Shown: positions 1 through 6,453, counted from the stretch's first letter. The stretch is DNA of 11,457 nucleotides from an uncultured Streptomyces sp. (GCA_946480485.1 CAMLJW010000138.1:1-11457); one strand, 5' to 3'. Numbers and translations are program-made. Notes: generated by a model from the letters alone, not told the origin.

Positions 1-65
1 ACACGGCTGTCCGGCAGACAGCCCGCGTACGTCTGTTTCACTGGGACCAGCCACCGCGGCGCATG

Positions 66-96
66 AAAAACGCCCCGGACGGGACACAGGCGGGGC
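66..96 (-). terminator. Intrinsic terminator in a minus-strand leader (probably of infC)
   Basis: Read on the minus strand, GCCCCG (96-91) pairs with CGGGGC (77-72), and five Ts follow (70-66). This is a GC stem with a U-tract, as in a factor-independent terminator, which is uncommon in Streptomyces. On the plus strand the As precede the stem, so it can only work leftwards. No gene ends just upstream on the minus strand, so it is more likely an attenuator inside a leader than the end of a transcription unit. The gene it would control lies left of the window. From remembered Streptomyces gene order this would be infC-rpmI-rplT, but no infC codons are visible here. The loop is long (13 nt). Confidence 0.6.
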
Positions 97-120
97 TCCA
101 ATGACTACCGGAGCACCGCC
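89..120 (-). promoter_or_regulatory. Antiterminator hairpin competing with the terminator
   Basis: Positions 89-99 and 110-120 form an 11-bp stem with one mismatch and a 10-nt loop. The arm 89-99 contains the whole upstream half of the terminator stem (91-96), so the two structures exclude each other, as in an attenuator. A further hairpin, CCGCG (119-123) with CGCGG (130-134), overlaps the last two bases of the other antiterminator arm and could tip the balance. Downstream, 5-11 pairs with 17-23 in another 7-bp hairpin. Ribosomal-protein leaders of infC operons in other bacteria use this type of control; the ligand here is unknown. Confidence 0.5.
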
Positions 121-280
121 GCGATGAACCGCGGGGCGCGTATCCAGCGGCTCCATCGTCCGTACGGAACGATGGTGACCGCCTTGACCGGGTGACCCAC
201 CGTCCCGGGGGACGGTCAGGTGGGAGATCGGAGCCTCCACTTGCGGGCCGGGCACAGTCGTGTCCAGCCGGTCGCACATA

Positions 281-310
281 AGGCTAGCAGCAAGTGGGTG
301 GTACCGCGAA
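281..310 (-). promoter_or_regulatory. Possible promoter for the leftward leader transcript
   Basis: On the minus strand TAGCCT (286-281) fits the TANNNT form of actinobacterial -10 boxes. TTCGCG (310-305) lies 18 bases upstream as a weak -35. Transcription would start near 274 and give a leader of at least 270 nt before the left edge, covering the hairpins at 149-240 and the attenuator. The -35 overlaps the large inverted repeat at 294-327. The match is weak and other starts are possible. Confidence 0.3.
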
Positions 311-327
311 CGCGCGGAACCACCCAC
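294..327 (+). promoter_or_regulatory. T-box-like core in a 15-bp inverted repeat
   Basis: Positions 296-308 read GGGTGGTACCGCG, which matches the conserved T-box core (GGGTGGNACCGCG) at every base. It is preceded by GCAAGT, also T-box-like. The core forms the left arm of a near-perfect hairpin: 294-302 pairs with 319-327 and 304-308 with 313-317, loop AACG. T-box leaders sense uncharged tRNA and usually precede aminoacyl-tRNA synthetase or amino-acid genes. Here the next plus-strand gene, 79 bases on, is the DUF1844 gene, which is not a known T-box target. I could not identify a convincing stem I or specifier codon upstream. It may instead be a protein-binding palindrome or part of the leftward leader or promoter. 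Confidence 0.35.
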
Positions 328-392
328 CGACGGCGCCCTTGACGCGGCCCTGCGGCTCCCGATCCCCCGGTCGGGGCCGACGAGCCGGGGCC

Positions 393-398
393 TATCGT
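393..398 (+). promoter_or_regulatory. -10 box of a probable leaderless promoter
   Basis: TATCGT fits TANNNT and ends 7 bases before the ATG at 406, so transcription would start at or next to the start codon. The only purine-rich stretch, GAGG at 401-404, is too close to the ATG to act as a ribosome binding site. Leaderless transcripts are common in Streptomyces. No good -35 is visible near 370-376. Confidence 0.45.
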
Positions 399-405
399 GT
401 GAGGC

Positions 406-762
406 ATGAGTGACACCCCTCCTGAAACCCCCGACTTCGACTCCATGACCCGCGACATCGCGGAGGTCCCTGCGGTCGAGGTGATCGTGACGGTCGCGGT
501 CAACCTGATGAGCGCCGCCGCCGTGAATCTCGGTCTGACCGAGGAGGGCGAGAAGCACAAGGACCTGGACGAGGCGCGCAAGCTGGTGCACGCGCTGGCC
601 GGGCTGCTGGACGCGAGCGCGACCGAGATCAGCTCCTTCCACGCGGCGCCGCTGCGCGACGGCCTGAAGTCGCTGCAGCTCGCGTTCCGTGAGGCGTCGG
701 TCGTCCGGGACGAGCCGGGCCAGGGTCCGGGCGAGAAGTACACGGGGCCGGTCTTCGGCTGA
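406..762 (+). CDS. DUF1844 family protein
   Basis: Small acidic protein of 118 residues, about the usual length for actinobacterial DUF1844 proteins. The middle part (residues 23-66) is helical and hydrophobic in pattern, with a run VIVTVAVNLMSAAAVNLGL followed by a charged stretch and a second helix. That is the arrangement recalled for this family, whose function is unknown. No signal peptide is present. The C-terminal tail (from about residue 100) is Gly/Pro-rich and probably disordered. The ATG at 406 is the first in frame and fits a leaderless start. In remembered Streptomyces genomes this gene lies divergent to infC, which agrees with the leftward leader at 1-300. It is convergent with the SseB-family gene, 73 bases away. 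Confidence 0.8.
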   Translation: MSDTPPETPDFDSMTRDIAEVPAVEVIVTVAVNLMSAAAVNLGLTEEGEKHKDLDEARKLVHALAGLLDASATEISSFHAAPLRDGLKSLQLAFREASVVRDEPGQGPGEKYTGPVFG

Positions 763-813
763 GACCCCGACCCGGGGACGTACGCGGATTTCGGGGCCGT
801 ACGAGACTGCGAG

Positions 814-851
814 ACTTCAGGAACGTACGAAAACTTCAGGGACGCACAAAA
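814..851. repeat. 19-bp tandem duplication
   Basis: The 19-bp unit at 814-832 is repeated directly at 833-851 with three mismatches. The second copy overlaps the last codons and TGA stop of the SseB-family gene. It lies in the 73-bp gap between two converging genes. No obvious terminator hairpin is present there. Confidence 0.6.
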
Positions 852-1597
852 AGGGGCTCGCCCGGTGGTGTCGCCTCGGTCGGCAGGAGTGCCAGGTCGA
901 GGCCACGCACCAGGCGGGCCCTCAGTGTGTCGTCGTCGGCCAGGCGCCGGGCGAGGGCGCGGACGGTGTCGGCGGGGGTGGCGGACGGGTCCAGTACGAG
1001 GGCGAGGGTGCCGTCGGCCTGGCCGGGGCCGAGGTGGGCGCGAAGCACGGCGGGCTCGGCAGCGACCGCGGCGCGTACGGCGTCGGCCACGGCGGGGTCC
1101 GCGAGCGGGTCCGCGGTCGTGCGGCCCTCGGCGAGGGCGAGCAGAGCGGCGCCGGTGAGTTCGTACGGCACGGGGCCCGCGAGGTCGAGCACGATCGTGT
1201 CGGCCTTCTCGTGGGCAGCTGCCTGCAGCGCCTGGTGCAGGCGGACGGCGACGGGGCGGGCCGCGGGGTCCCAGCGGGCGAGTGACTCGGTGGACGTGAA
1301 GGCGGGCAAGGCGGTCCGGGGCCCGGCCTTGAGCGTGGGGACGGCCATGTCGCTCGTCTTTTCGCGGCGCAGCCCGTGCTCGTCCTCCTCGACCTCTCCC
1401 AGGACGGCCACGACGGGTACGAGGAGCCGGGCGTTCTTGAGCGCCTCCAGGACCGGGCCTTGCGCGGCCCGGTCCGCGGCCCAGGCGGCGAGCGCGGCGC
1501 TCAGCCGGGGGTCGGCCAAGCCGTCGTCGTCGGAGAAGGGGGAGCCGGGAATGTTCTTGTTCGCCACGGTCACCGACTCTATGCGGGGGTCACTCAT
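836..1597 (-). CDS. SseB family protein
   Basis: A 253-residue soluble protein resembling the SseB N-terminal domain family, named after enhanced serine sensitivity protein B. In Streptomyces these are uncharacterised cytoplasmic proteins. Visible family-like features are the N-terminal NIPGSPFSDDDG segment (residues 15-26), the strand LLVPVVAVLGEVE (58-70), a Lys/Arg-rich turn, and PAFTSTESLARWDP (98-111) followed by a helix and the strand ADTIVLDLAGP (132-142). The C-terminal third is Ala/Leu-rich and helical. The ATG at 1597 is preceded by GGAAAG as a weak ribosome binding site. Before the IS insertion this gene lay about 125 bp downstream of the mycosin gene on the same strand. It is probably independent of that gene now. 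No promoter is clear in 1598-1719. Confidence 0.75.
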   Translation of the reverse strand: MSDPRIESVTVANKNIPGSPFSDDDGLADPRLSAALAAWAADRAAQGPVLEALKNARLLVPVVAVLGEVEEDEHGLRREKTSDMAVPTLKAGPRTALPAFTSTESLARWDPAARPVAVRLHQALQAAAHEKADTIVLDLAGPVPYELTGAALLALAEGRTTADPLADPAVADAVRAAVAAEPAVLRAHLGPGQADGTLALVLDPSATPADTVRALARRLADDDTLRARLVRGLDLALLPTEATPPGEPLFVRP

Positions 1598-1719
1598 GGG
1601 CTTTCCGCGCCCCCGGGAACGTGGTGTTCAGGCAGCTGGGGGCTTTCGGCTGGTGCGGCGAGAGTGCCTGGCGGGTGTCGCGACGGGGCGAACGTCCCCA
1701 ACCTCACGGGTCAGTACAG

Positions 1720-3057
1720 CTAGTGTCCTGCGTGTCCTGCGCCTGAAATCCCGGCGATATATTTCGCTAACGAGTTGAGGATTTCGTCGGCGCTCTTGGT
1801 CCATGTGAACGGTTTGGGGTCCTCGTTCCAGGTCTGGATCCAGGTGCGGATGTCGGCTTCAAGGGCTTGGACCGATCGATGGGTGCCGCGGCGGATGAGT
1901 TTGTCGGTGAGGTGTCCGAACCACCGCTCGACCTGGTTGATCCAACTGGCACCAGTCGGTGTGAAATGGACGTGGAATCGAGGGTGCCGTCCGAGCCAGG
2001 CTTTGATCGCGGGCGTCTTGTGGGTGGCGTAGTTGTCACAGATCAGGTGGACGTCGAGTTCGGCCGGCACCGCCTTGTCTATCTTGACCAGGAATTGCTT
2101 GAACTCGACGGCCCGGTGGCGGCGGTGAAGGGAACTGATGACGCTTCCGTCTTCGATGTCGAACGCGGCGAACAGGCTGGTCACGCCGTGCCGTTGGTAG
2201 TCGTGGGTGCGCCGTTCCGGCATGCCGGGCATCATCGGCAGGACCGGTTGTGACCGGTCCAGGGCCTGAACCTGGGACTTCTCGTCCACACACAGCACCA
2301 CCGCCTTCTCCGGGGGGTGGTGGTAGAGGCCGACGACATCGACGACCTTCTCCACGAACTGCGGATCAGTGGAAAGCTTGAACGAGTCCTGGACGTGCGG
2401 CTTCAGGTCGAACTGCCGCCAGATCCGTCCGATCGTCGACTTCGACAGGCCGGTCCGATCTGCCATCGACGCCCGCGACCAGTGTGTGGCATCACGCGGC
2501 GACGTCTCCAGCGTGGCGACCACAACCTCCTCGACCCGGTCGAGAAGGATCGACGGTGGCCGACCCGGCCGCAATTCGTCGGCCAGTCCTTCCAGCCGCA
2601 GCTCAACAAACCGGCGTCGCCACCGGGCCACCGTGGACACTGAGGTTCCCAGCCGGCTGGCGACCCGCTTGTTCGACGTGTCCTCGGCGCACGCCAGCAC
2701 AATCCTCGACCGCAACGCCAATGCCTGCGAGGACTTCGCCCGGCGTGCCCAACGCGTCAACTGTTCCCGCTCGAGATCGCTCAGAGCCAGGCCGGTCTTC
2801 GGCCGCCCCGGCCGGTCGGTGTCCGCCAAGCCCTCCAGCCGTGACTCCACGAACCGCTTGCGCCACTTGCCGACCGTCATCGCCGACACACCCAAGTCAT
2901 CGGCAACCCGCGCATACACAACGTCCGGCTCGGCACACCGCAACACAATGCGCGCCCGTACGGCCAACCTCGATGCCCCCTGCGACCAACGGGCCAGCTG
3001 ATCACGCTCGTCAGCGGTCAACACGAACTCGACGGAAGGACGCCCCGAAAACGACAT
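1720..3057 (-). CDS. IS630 family transposase with two helix-turn-helix modules
   Basis: DDE transposase of 445 residues in a single frame. Catalytic residues are D258 (CVDEKS), D341 (ICDNYATHK) and E377 (INQVERWF); the last two are 36 apart, as in IS630 enzymes. N-terminal residues 13-86 and 92-166 are two copies of the same DNA-binding module. Each has an ERxQLxRW start, an ARIVL or SRIVL helix, a helix-turn-helix ending WRKRFV or WRRRFV, the phrase LEGLAD, and a GRP linker. Family members usually carry one such module and run about 360 residues, so the extra 80 residues are explained by the duplication. Leu430 is encoded by TTA (1768-1770), the rare bldA codon. The stop TAG (1722-1720) is formed from the target-site TA. 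The ATG at 3057 has only a weak ribosome binding site. Confidence 0.92.
   Translation of the reverse strand: MSFSGRPSVEFVLTADERDQLARWSQGASRLAVRARIVLRCAEPDVVYARVADDLGVSAMTVGKWRKRFVESRLEGLADTDRPGRPKTGLALSDLEREQLTRWARRAKSSQALALRSRIVLACAEDTSNKRVASRLGTSVSTVARWRRRFVELRLEGLADELRPGRPPSILLDRVEEVVVATLETSPRDATHWSRASMADRTGLSKSTIGRIWRQFDLKPHVQDSFKLSTDPQFVEKVVDVVGLYHHPPEKAVVLCVDEKSQVQALDRSQPVLPMMPGMPERRTHDYQRHGVTSLFAAFDIEDGSVISSLHRRHRAVEFKQFLVKIDKAVPAELDVHLICDNYATHKTPAIKAWLGRHPRFHVHFTPTGASWINQVERWFGHLTDKLIRRGTHRSVQALEADIRTWIQTWNEDPKPFTWTKSADEILNSLAKYIAGISGAGHAGH
1733..1756 (+). repeat. Left terminal inverted repeat of the IS630 element
   Basis: This 24-bp segment equals the reverse complement of 3079-3102 except for one base (A versus G at position 16). 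It is preceded by a 9-bp direct duplication of its own tip (1724-1732). The repeat overlaps the last codons of the transposase. Confidence 0.85.
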
Positions 3058-3078
3058 CCAGGAACCCTAGCAACTTAA

Positions 3079-3102
3079 CGCCGGGACTTCAGGCGCAGGA
3101 CA
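3079..3102 (-). repeat. Right terminal inverted repeat of the IS630 element
   Basis: Reverse complement of the left repeat with 23 of 24 bases identical. It lies between the mycosin stop codon and the transposase start. It lacks the 9-bp tip duplication seen at the left end. Confidence 0.85.
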
Positions 3103-4398
3103 CTAGAACTCGCGGTCGTAGTCGTAGTCGTGGTGGCGCGGGGTGCGGCGGCAGCGCCACAGTACGACCGCCACGACCAGGAGTACGCCGCCGAGGCTGC
3201 CCGCGAGGGGGGCCGCCCAGCCGGTCGCGGTCTCGTTGTCGTCCGCGGCGTCCGGGCCCATGCCGAAGTACACGTCGCCGTACGCGGCTGAGTGCAGCCC
3301 CTCCGCCTTGAGCTTGCCGCCCGCCCTGATGGCGGCCGCGGGGTCGACGAAGCCGAAGCCGCGGGAGTCGTCGCGGCCTCCACTGGGGGCGTTGCGAGCC
3401 GTGTCCTCAAGGAGTTGTTTGACCTGGGCGGGGCTCAGATCCGGGTGGGCCGCCTTGACGAGGGCGACGGCGCCGGAGACGAAGGCCGAGGCGGCGCTGG
3501 TGCCCCAGCCCTCGTAGTACTTACGGTCGGGGTCGGCGATGATGACGTCTACGCCGGGGGCGCTGAGGGTGGCGTACCAGCGGCGGGTGGAGAACGAGGC
3601 GCGGGTGCCGTAGCGGTCGACGGCGGTGACGGCGATGACCCCCGGGTAGGCCGCCGGGTACGAGGCGTGGTCGCCCTTCTCGCCGCCGTTGCCGGCCGAG
3701 GCGACGACGACGGCGCCCTTCTTCAGGGCGTACTGGACGGCGGCGTCCTCGGAGGCCTCCGGGTGGGCGGACTTGGAGTCGTCGCCGAGGGAGAGGTTGA
3801 TGACGTCCGCGCCGTGGTCGGCGGCCCAGCGAATGCCGTCGGCGAGGGCGTTGCCGCGGGTGTTGCGGGCCCTGGTGCGGGCCGCGTCACCGTCCTCCAA
3901 AATCACGCGGACGGGGAGGATCTTCACCTTGGGGGCGATGCCGATGACACCGTCGGCGTTGCCGGGGCCGTGTCCGTGGCCCGCGATGATGCCCGCCATC
4001 GCGGTGCCGTGCCGGGCCCAGGCGCGGTCGCCCCGGCGAGCGCCGAAGCCGACCATGTCCTTGCCGGTCAGGACATTGCCCTCGAGGTCCGGGTGCTGGG
4101 AGTCGACGCCCGTGTCGAGGACGGCGACGGTGATGCCCTTGCCCTTCGTCGTGCGCCATGCCTCCTGGGCGTGCATCGCGTCCAGGGCCCACTGCTGGGC
4201 GCGTATGCCGTCGGCGTGGGCGGCTGTCGACGTGACGAGGGCGAGGCAGGCGGCGAGGAGGACGCCGAGGAGTCCGGCCCTGCGGACCCCGGTGAGTCCG
4301 GTCGCGAAGGCGCGGGTGAGTCGGGTCCTGCGGAGGCCGACGAGTCCGGTGTGGCGGGTGCTGCTGCCCGTGCCGCGCGCTCTGGCCTCGCGAGTCAT
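3103..4398 (-). CDS. Mycosin-type S8 subtilisin-like serine protease, membrane anchored
   Basis: Secreted serine endopeptidase of 431 residues, built like the mycosins of type VII secretion (MycP). A basic N-terminus and Ala/Leu-rich segment (41-60) ending AHA-DG suggest signal cleavage after about residue 62. The catalytic triad is D95 (VLDTGVD), H130 (RHGT) and S301 (GTSAAS), with oxyanion N237 (SAGN). A C-terminal transmembrane helix (about 397-414) is followed by a short basic, then His/Asp/Tyr-rich tail, so the protease faces outwards. The ATG at 4398 overlaps the upstream gene's TGA in ATGA, indicating translational coupling. The frame is open further upstream, but that part is a shadow of the neighbouring gene. 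The TAG stop coincides with the IS630 target site and survives the insertion. No ESX core genes are in the window, so its substrate is unknown. Confidence 0.9.
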   Translation of the reverse strand: MTREARARGTGSSTRHTGLVGLRRTRLTRAFATGLTGVRRAGLLGVLLAACLALVTSTAAHADGIRAQQWALDAMHAQEAWRTTKGKGITVAVLDTGVDSQHPDLEGNVLTGKDMVGFGARRGDRAWARHGTAMAGIIAGHGHGPGNADGVIGIAPKVKILPVRVILEDGDAARTRARNTRGNALADGIRWAADHGADVINLSLGDDSKSAHPEASEDAAVQYALKKGAVVVASAGNGGEKGDHASYPAAYPGVIAVTAVDRYGTRASFSTRRWYATLSAPGVDVIIADPDRKYYEGWGTSAASAFVSGAVALVKAAHPDLSPAQVKQLLEDTARNAPSGGRDDSRGFGFVDPAAAIRAGGKLKAEGLHSAAYGDVYFGMGPDAADDNETATGWAAPLAGSLGGVLLVVAVVLWRCRRTPRHHDYDYDREF

Positions 4399-6257
4399 GA
4401 CGGCTTCTCCTTGGCCGGGCTGACGATCTTGCGGAGGCTTCGCTCGATGCGGTCGGCGAGGCCCTGCGTGTCGTGACCGAGGCCCGCCTGGGCAGGGGGG
4501 GTGGTGGCATCGGGCTCCATGGCGTCCTCGGCGGGCTGCGGCTCGGTGACGGTACGACCGTCGGCGAAGCCGGAGACCGCGTAGACGACCACCGGGGCGT
4601 CGGTCAGGACCGAGACCGTCCACGACGCGCGCTGGTCGTCGCCGAAGCCGGCGGCGACGGTGCCCTTCGCCGCATACGGGCGGGGCATCAGGTCGCGCCG
4701 CCCATCGAGCCCTTCGTTCTTGAACCGGTGGTTCAGCACCCGCATGGCCCCGGAGTCCGCCTTGGTGAAGAGGAGGCCGACGGTGGTGACGTGGCTGCGC
4801 GTCGCGTCCGTGTAGGTCGCACGCAGGAGGCGCAGGCACCCGGTGGGGGCGATGACCTTGCGCAGGAGCGGGTCGAGGGCGTTGGCGCAGCCGCTGTCCG
4901 GGGCGACGGCGACGCGGTCCCAGGTACGGTCGGCGCCGCCGGGACCCGCACCCTCGCCCTCGACGGTGGGCGGGAAGAGCTGGTCCACGGGGACGCTGTG
5001 CCACAGGTCACCGGCCGCTGTGAAGGCGTTCCGCGCCTCGGCGGCGCCCGTGCCGTCGCCGGTCAGCCAACTCCCGGTCACCGCACCACCGATGAGCCCG
5101 ATCCCCAGTACGACACAGGCCGCGGCGGCCACGGCTTGGGACCGGGCTCGGGCACTCACAGGGCGCAGACGCGCGGTGTCGTGATCGTACGTGTCCGGCG
5201 GTGCGAGCGAGATGAAGGGGCGGTCGGGGTGGGCGGCCGACGTCGAATGCCGTGCTTCGGCGATGCGCGGGGAGGCACCCGACGAGGGAGAGGCGCCGCT
5301 TCGAGCGGAGGCGGCCGGGCCGGACAGGGGTGCCGGGGTCGGAGGCGTGGTGAGCAAGGGCATGGGGGTGGGCGGCGGCGTGGTGCGGGCCGCGGGCGAG
5401 TCGGTCGGCTCGGCGGGGATGGGACAGAGACGGGTCGTGGTCTCCGCGAGGGTTTCCGCGGGCGCGCCGGGGCGCCGGGGCGGCCTGACCAGAGCCGCCG
5501 GGGTACTCGGTCTTGGTGGTATGAAGGGGCGCTCGAGGCGGGGGACCGCCGAGGCCGACCGCCCCCCGGAGGTGCCCGTGGTCGGCGCGGGCGCGGAAGC
5601 GGGGACCGGGCGCGGCGGAACGGACGCTCGCTCAGTATCCCCGGCGGCCGGGTGCGGTGGGACACCCGTGCTGTCTGCTCGAGGCGGAGAGCCGGTCGCC
5701 GAAGGCGGTGCGTCGGGGAAGCGGGCCGAGGCCGCCGGGGGCGGTGGCACAACCAGGGACCGCTGCTGCTCGGCGGTGGGCCGGAGGTTCGGGAAACGGG
5801 CTGGGGAGGCGGATGCGCGAACGCCGTCTTGCTCGAGAGGTCGGATGTCGCCCCCCTCGAAGCGCCGGGCGTCGCCCTCGTCGAAAGACCGGGCGTTACT
5901 TCCGTCAAAGCGCCGGGCGTCGTCCCCGCCGAGGGCCTGGACGGCGTCCCCGTCAAAAGCACCGGTGCCGTCCTCGTCGGCGGCACGTGGCCGGGGCGGC
6001 CCGCCCGCGGCGCCGGGCCCGGGCCGAGGACCCGCAGCGCCGGGTCCGGGACGGGCACCGGCGATGCCGGGCATGCGCGACGGGTCTCCGGTCTTGCGTC
6101 TCGGCAAGACGCCCGGGGCTCTGGTCGTCGCCTGCGTCGCGTCTCCGGACGCCTGGACGCCCTTCGGCGAAGTGGGCTCCTCCTGCGGGCCCAGAGCCCC
6201 ATCGGGCGGAGCCGACGGGCGTGGGGGGGTGGGGGAACGCCGTGCTTCCGTGCTCAT
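4395..6257 (-). CDS. Proline-rich single-pass membrane protein, partner of the mycosin
   Basis: A 620-residue protein I do not recognise by name. Residues 1-370 are a disordered, Pro/Ala/Arg/Ser-rich cytoplasmic tail with short repeats: a 9-residue GxRPGPGAA unit at about 67-93 and an 8-residue ARxF(D/E)xGx unit at about 114-145. Residues 373-398 form one transmembrane helix preceded by Arg, giving an N-in topology. Residues 399-620 form an exported domain with only two cysteines (C457, C474), likely a disulphide, and a basic helix near the end (about 599-610). It is the first gene of a two-gene operon: its TGA overlaps the protease ATG by 4 bases. The extracellular domain could be a substrate, adaptor or inhibitor of the protease; this is inferred from the coupling only. 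The ATG at 6257 follows a G-rich stretch that can serve as ribosome binding site. Confidence 0.82.
   Translation of the reverse strand: MSTEARRSPTPPRPSAPPDGALGPQEEPTSPKGVQASGDATQATTRAPGVLPRRKTGDPSRMPGIAGARPGPGAAGPRPGPGAAGGPPRPRAADEDGTGAFDGDAVQALGGDDARRFDGSNARSFDEGDARRFEGGDIRPLEQDGVRASASPARFPNLRPTAEQQRSLVVPPPPAASARFPDAPPSATGSPPRADSTGVPPHPAAGDTERASVPPRPVPASAPAPTTGTSGGRSASAVPRLERPFIPPRPSTPAALVRPPRRPGAPAETLAETTTRLCPIPAEPTDSPAARTTPPPTPMPLLTTPPTPAPLSGPAASARSGASPSSGASPRIAEARHSTSAAHPDRPFISLAPPDTYDHDTARLRPVSARARSQAVAAAACVVLGIGLIGGAVTGSWLTGDGTGAAEARNAFTAAGDLWHSVPVDQLFPPTVEGEGAGPGGADRTWDRVAVAPDSGCANALDPLLRKVIAPTGCLRLLRATYTDATRSHVTTVGLLFTKADSGAMRVLNHRFKNEGLDGRRDLMPRPYAAKGTVAAGFGDDQRASWTVSVLTDAPVVVYAVSGFADGRTVTEPQPAEDAMEPDATTPPAQAGLGHDTQGLADRIERSLRKIVSPAKEKPS
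5823..5918. repeat. 24-bp coding tandem repeat
   Basis: About four degenerate copies of a 24-bp unit encode the 8-residue repeats ARRFDGSN, ARSFDEGD, ARRFEGGD and IRPLEQDG. The first three are well conserved and the last is diverged. It lies inside the cytoplasmic tail of the proline-rich membrane protein. Confidence 0.7.
5979..6059. repeat. 27-bp coding tandem repeat
   Basis: Two close copies and one degenerate copy of a 27-bp unit encode GARPGPGAA, GPRPGPGAA and GGPPRPRAA. They lie about 60 bp upstream, in the reading direction, of the 24-bp repeat in the same disordered tail. Confidence 0.6.
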
Positions 6258-6453
6258 GCACCCCCCGCTTCCTCGAACCCGGGCAACCGGCCCGCCATGC
6301 CCGCCAGAGGCACTCCTGCGGTCCGTTCCCGTTCTGCCTGCGCGTCACTCTACGGGTTGCCACTGGGCGGACGGGAACCAGTCCGCAGGCCTGCCGCATC
6401 TGCCCGGAACATCCCCCTACCGAGCAATAATCAGGTCTGGCGGATTACGCATC
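6258..6453. other. Spacer with no recognised gene
   Basis: Spacer between the start of the proline-rich membrane protein gene and the aldolase remnant. It must contain the leftward promoter of the membrane protein/protease operon, but no confident -35/-10 pair is visible. The AT-richer patch at 6425-6450 just upstream of the remnant is probably what is left of the aldolase promoter. Confidence 0.4.

Larger units (their letters stand above)
1723..3103 (-). mobile_element. Complete IS630-family insertion sequence
   Basis: An element of about 1.38 kb bounded by GTGTCCTGCG-type ends and flanked on both sides by CTAG. The TA at 1721-1722 and at 3104-3105 is the 2-bp target duplication typical of IS630/Tc1-mariner transposition, and CTAG is a known IS630 target. 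One transposase gene fills it. Terminal repeats are 24 bp with one mismatch (1733-1756 and 3079-3102). The left end carries an extra 9-bp copy of TGTCCTGCG (1724-1732 and 1733-1741), so the left tip is longer than the right. Both the target duplication and the ORF are intact, suggesting a recent and possibly active insertion. Removing it joins the mycosin stop codon to a spacer of about 125 bp before the SseB gene. Confidence 0.9.

Noticed and set aside
38..277. Minus-strand 79-codon frame in the left leader
   Set aside because: Arg/Ser/Pro-rich with no similarity to IF3 or any family I know, and it runs through the terminator and antiterminator stems; better explained as leader RNA.
1720..1732. 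Transposase C-terminus as a broken or read-through gene
   Set aside because: The stop is TAG from the target site and the ends of the element are intact, so this is the normal terminus for this copy.
2484..3311. Plus-strand 275-codon frame across the IS right end
   Set aside because: Low-complexity Arg/Pro/Thr product spanning the IS boundary, antisense to the transposase and protease.
4399..5004. N-terminal extension of the mycosin gene by about 200 residues
   Set aside because: The extension is the Arg/Pro-rich shadow of the overlapping membrane protein gene. The ATG at 4398 gives a proper signal peptide and an ATGA overlap.
5823..5918. Possible CRISPR-like array
   Set aside because: The 24-bp units are contiguous with no spacers and encode peptide repeats in a real gene.
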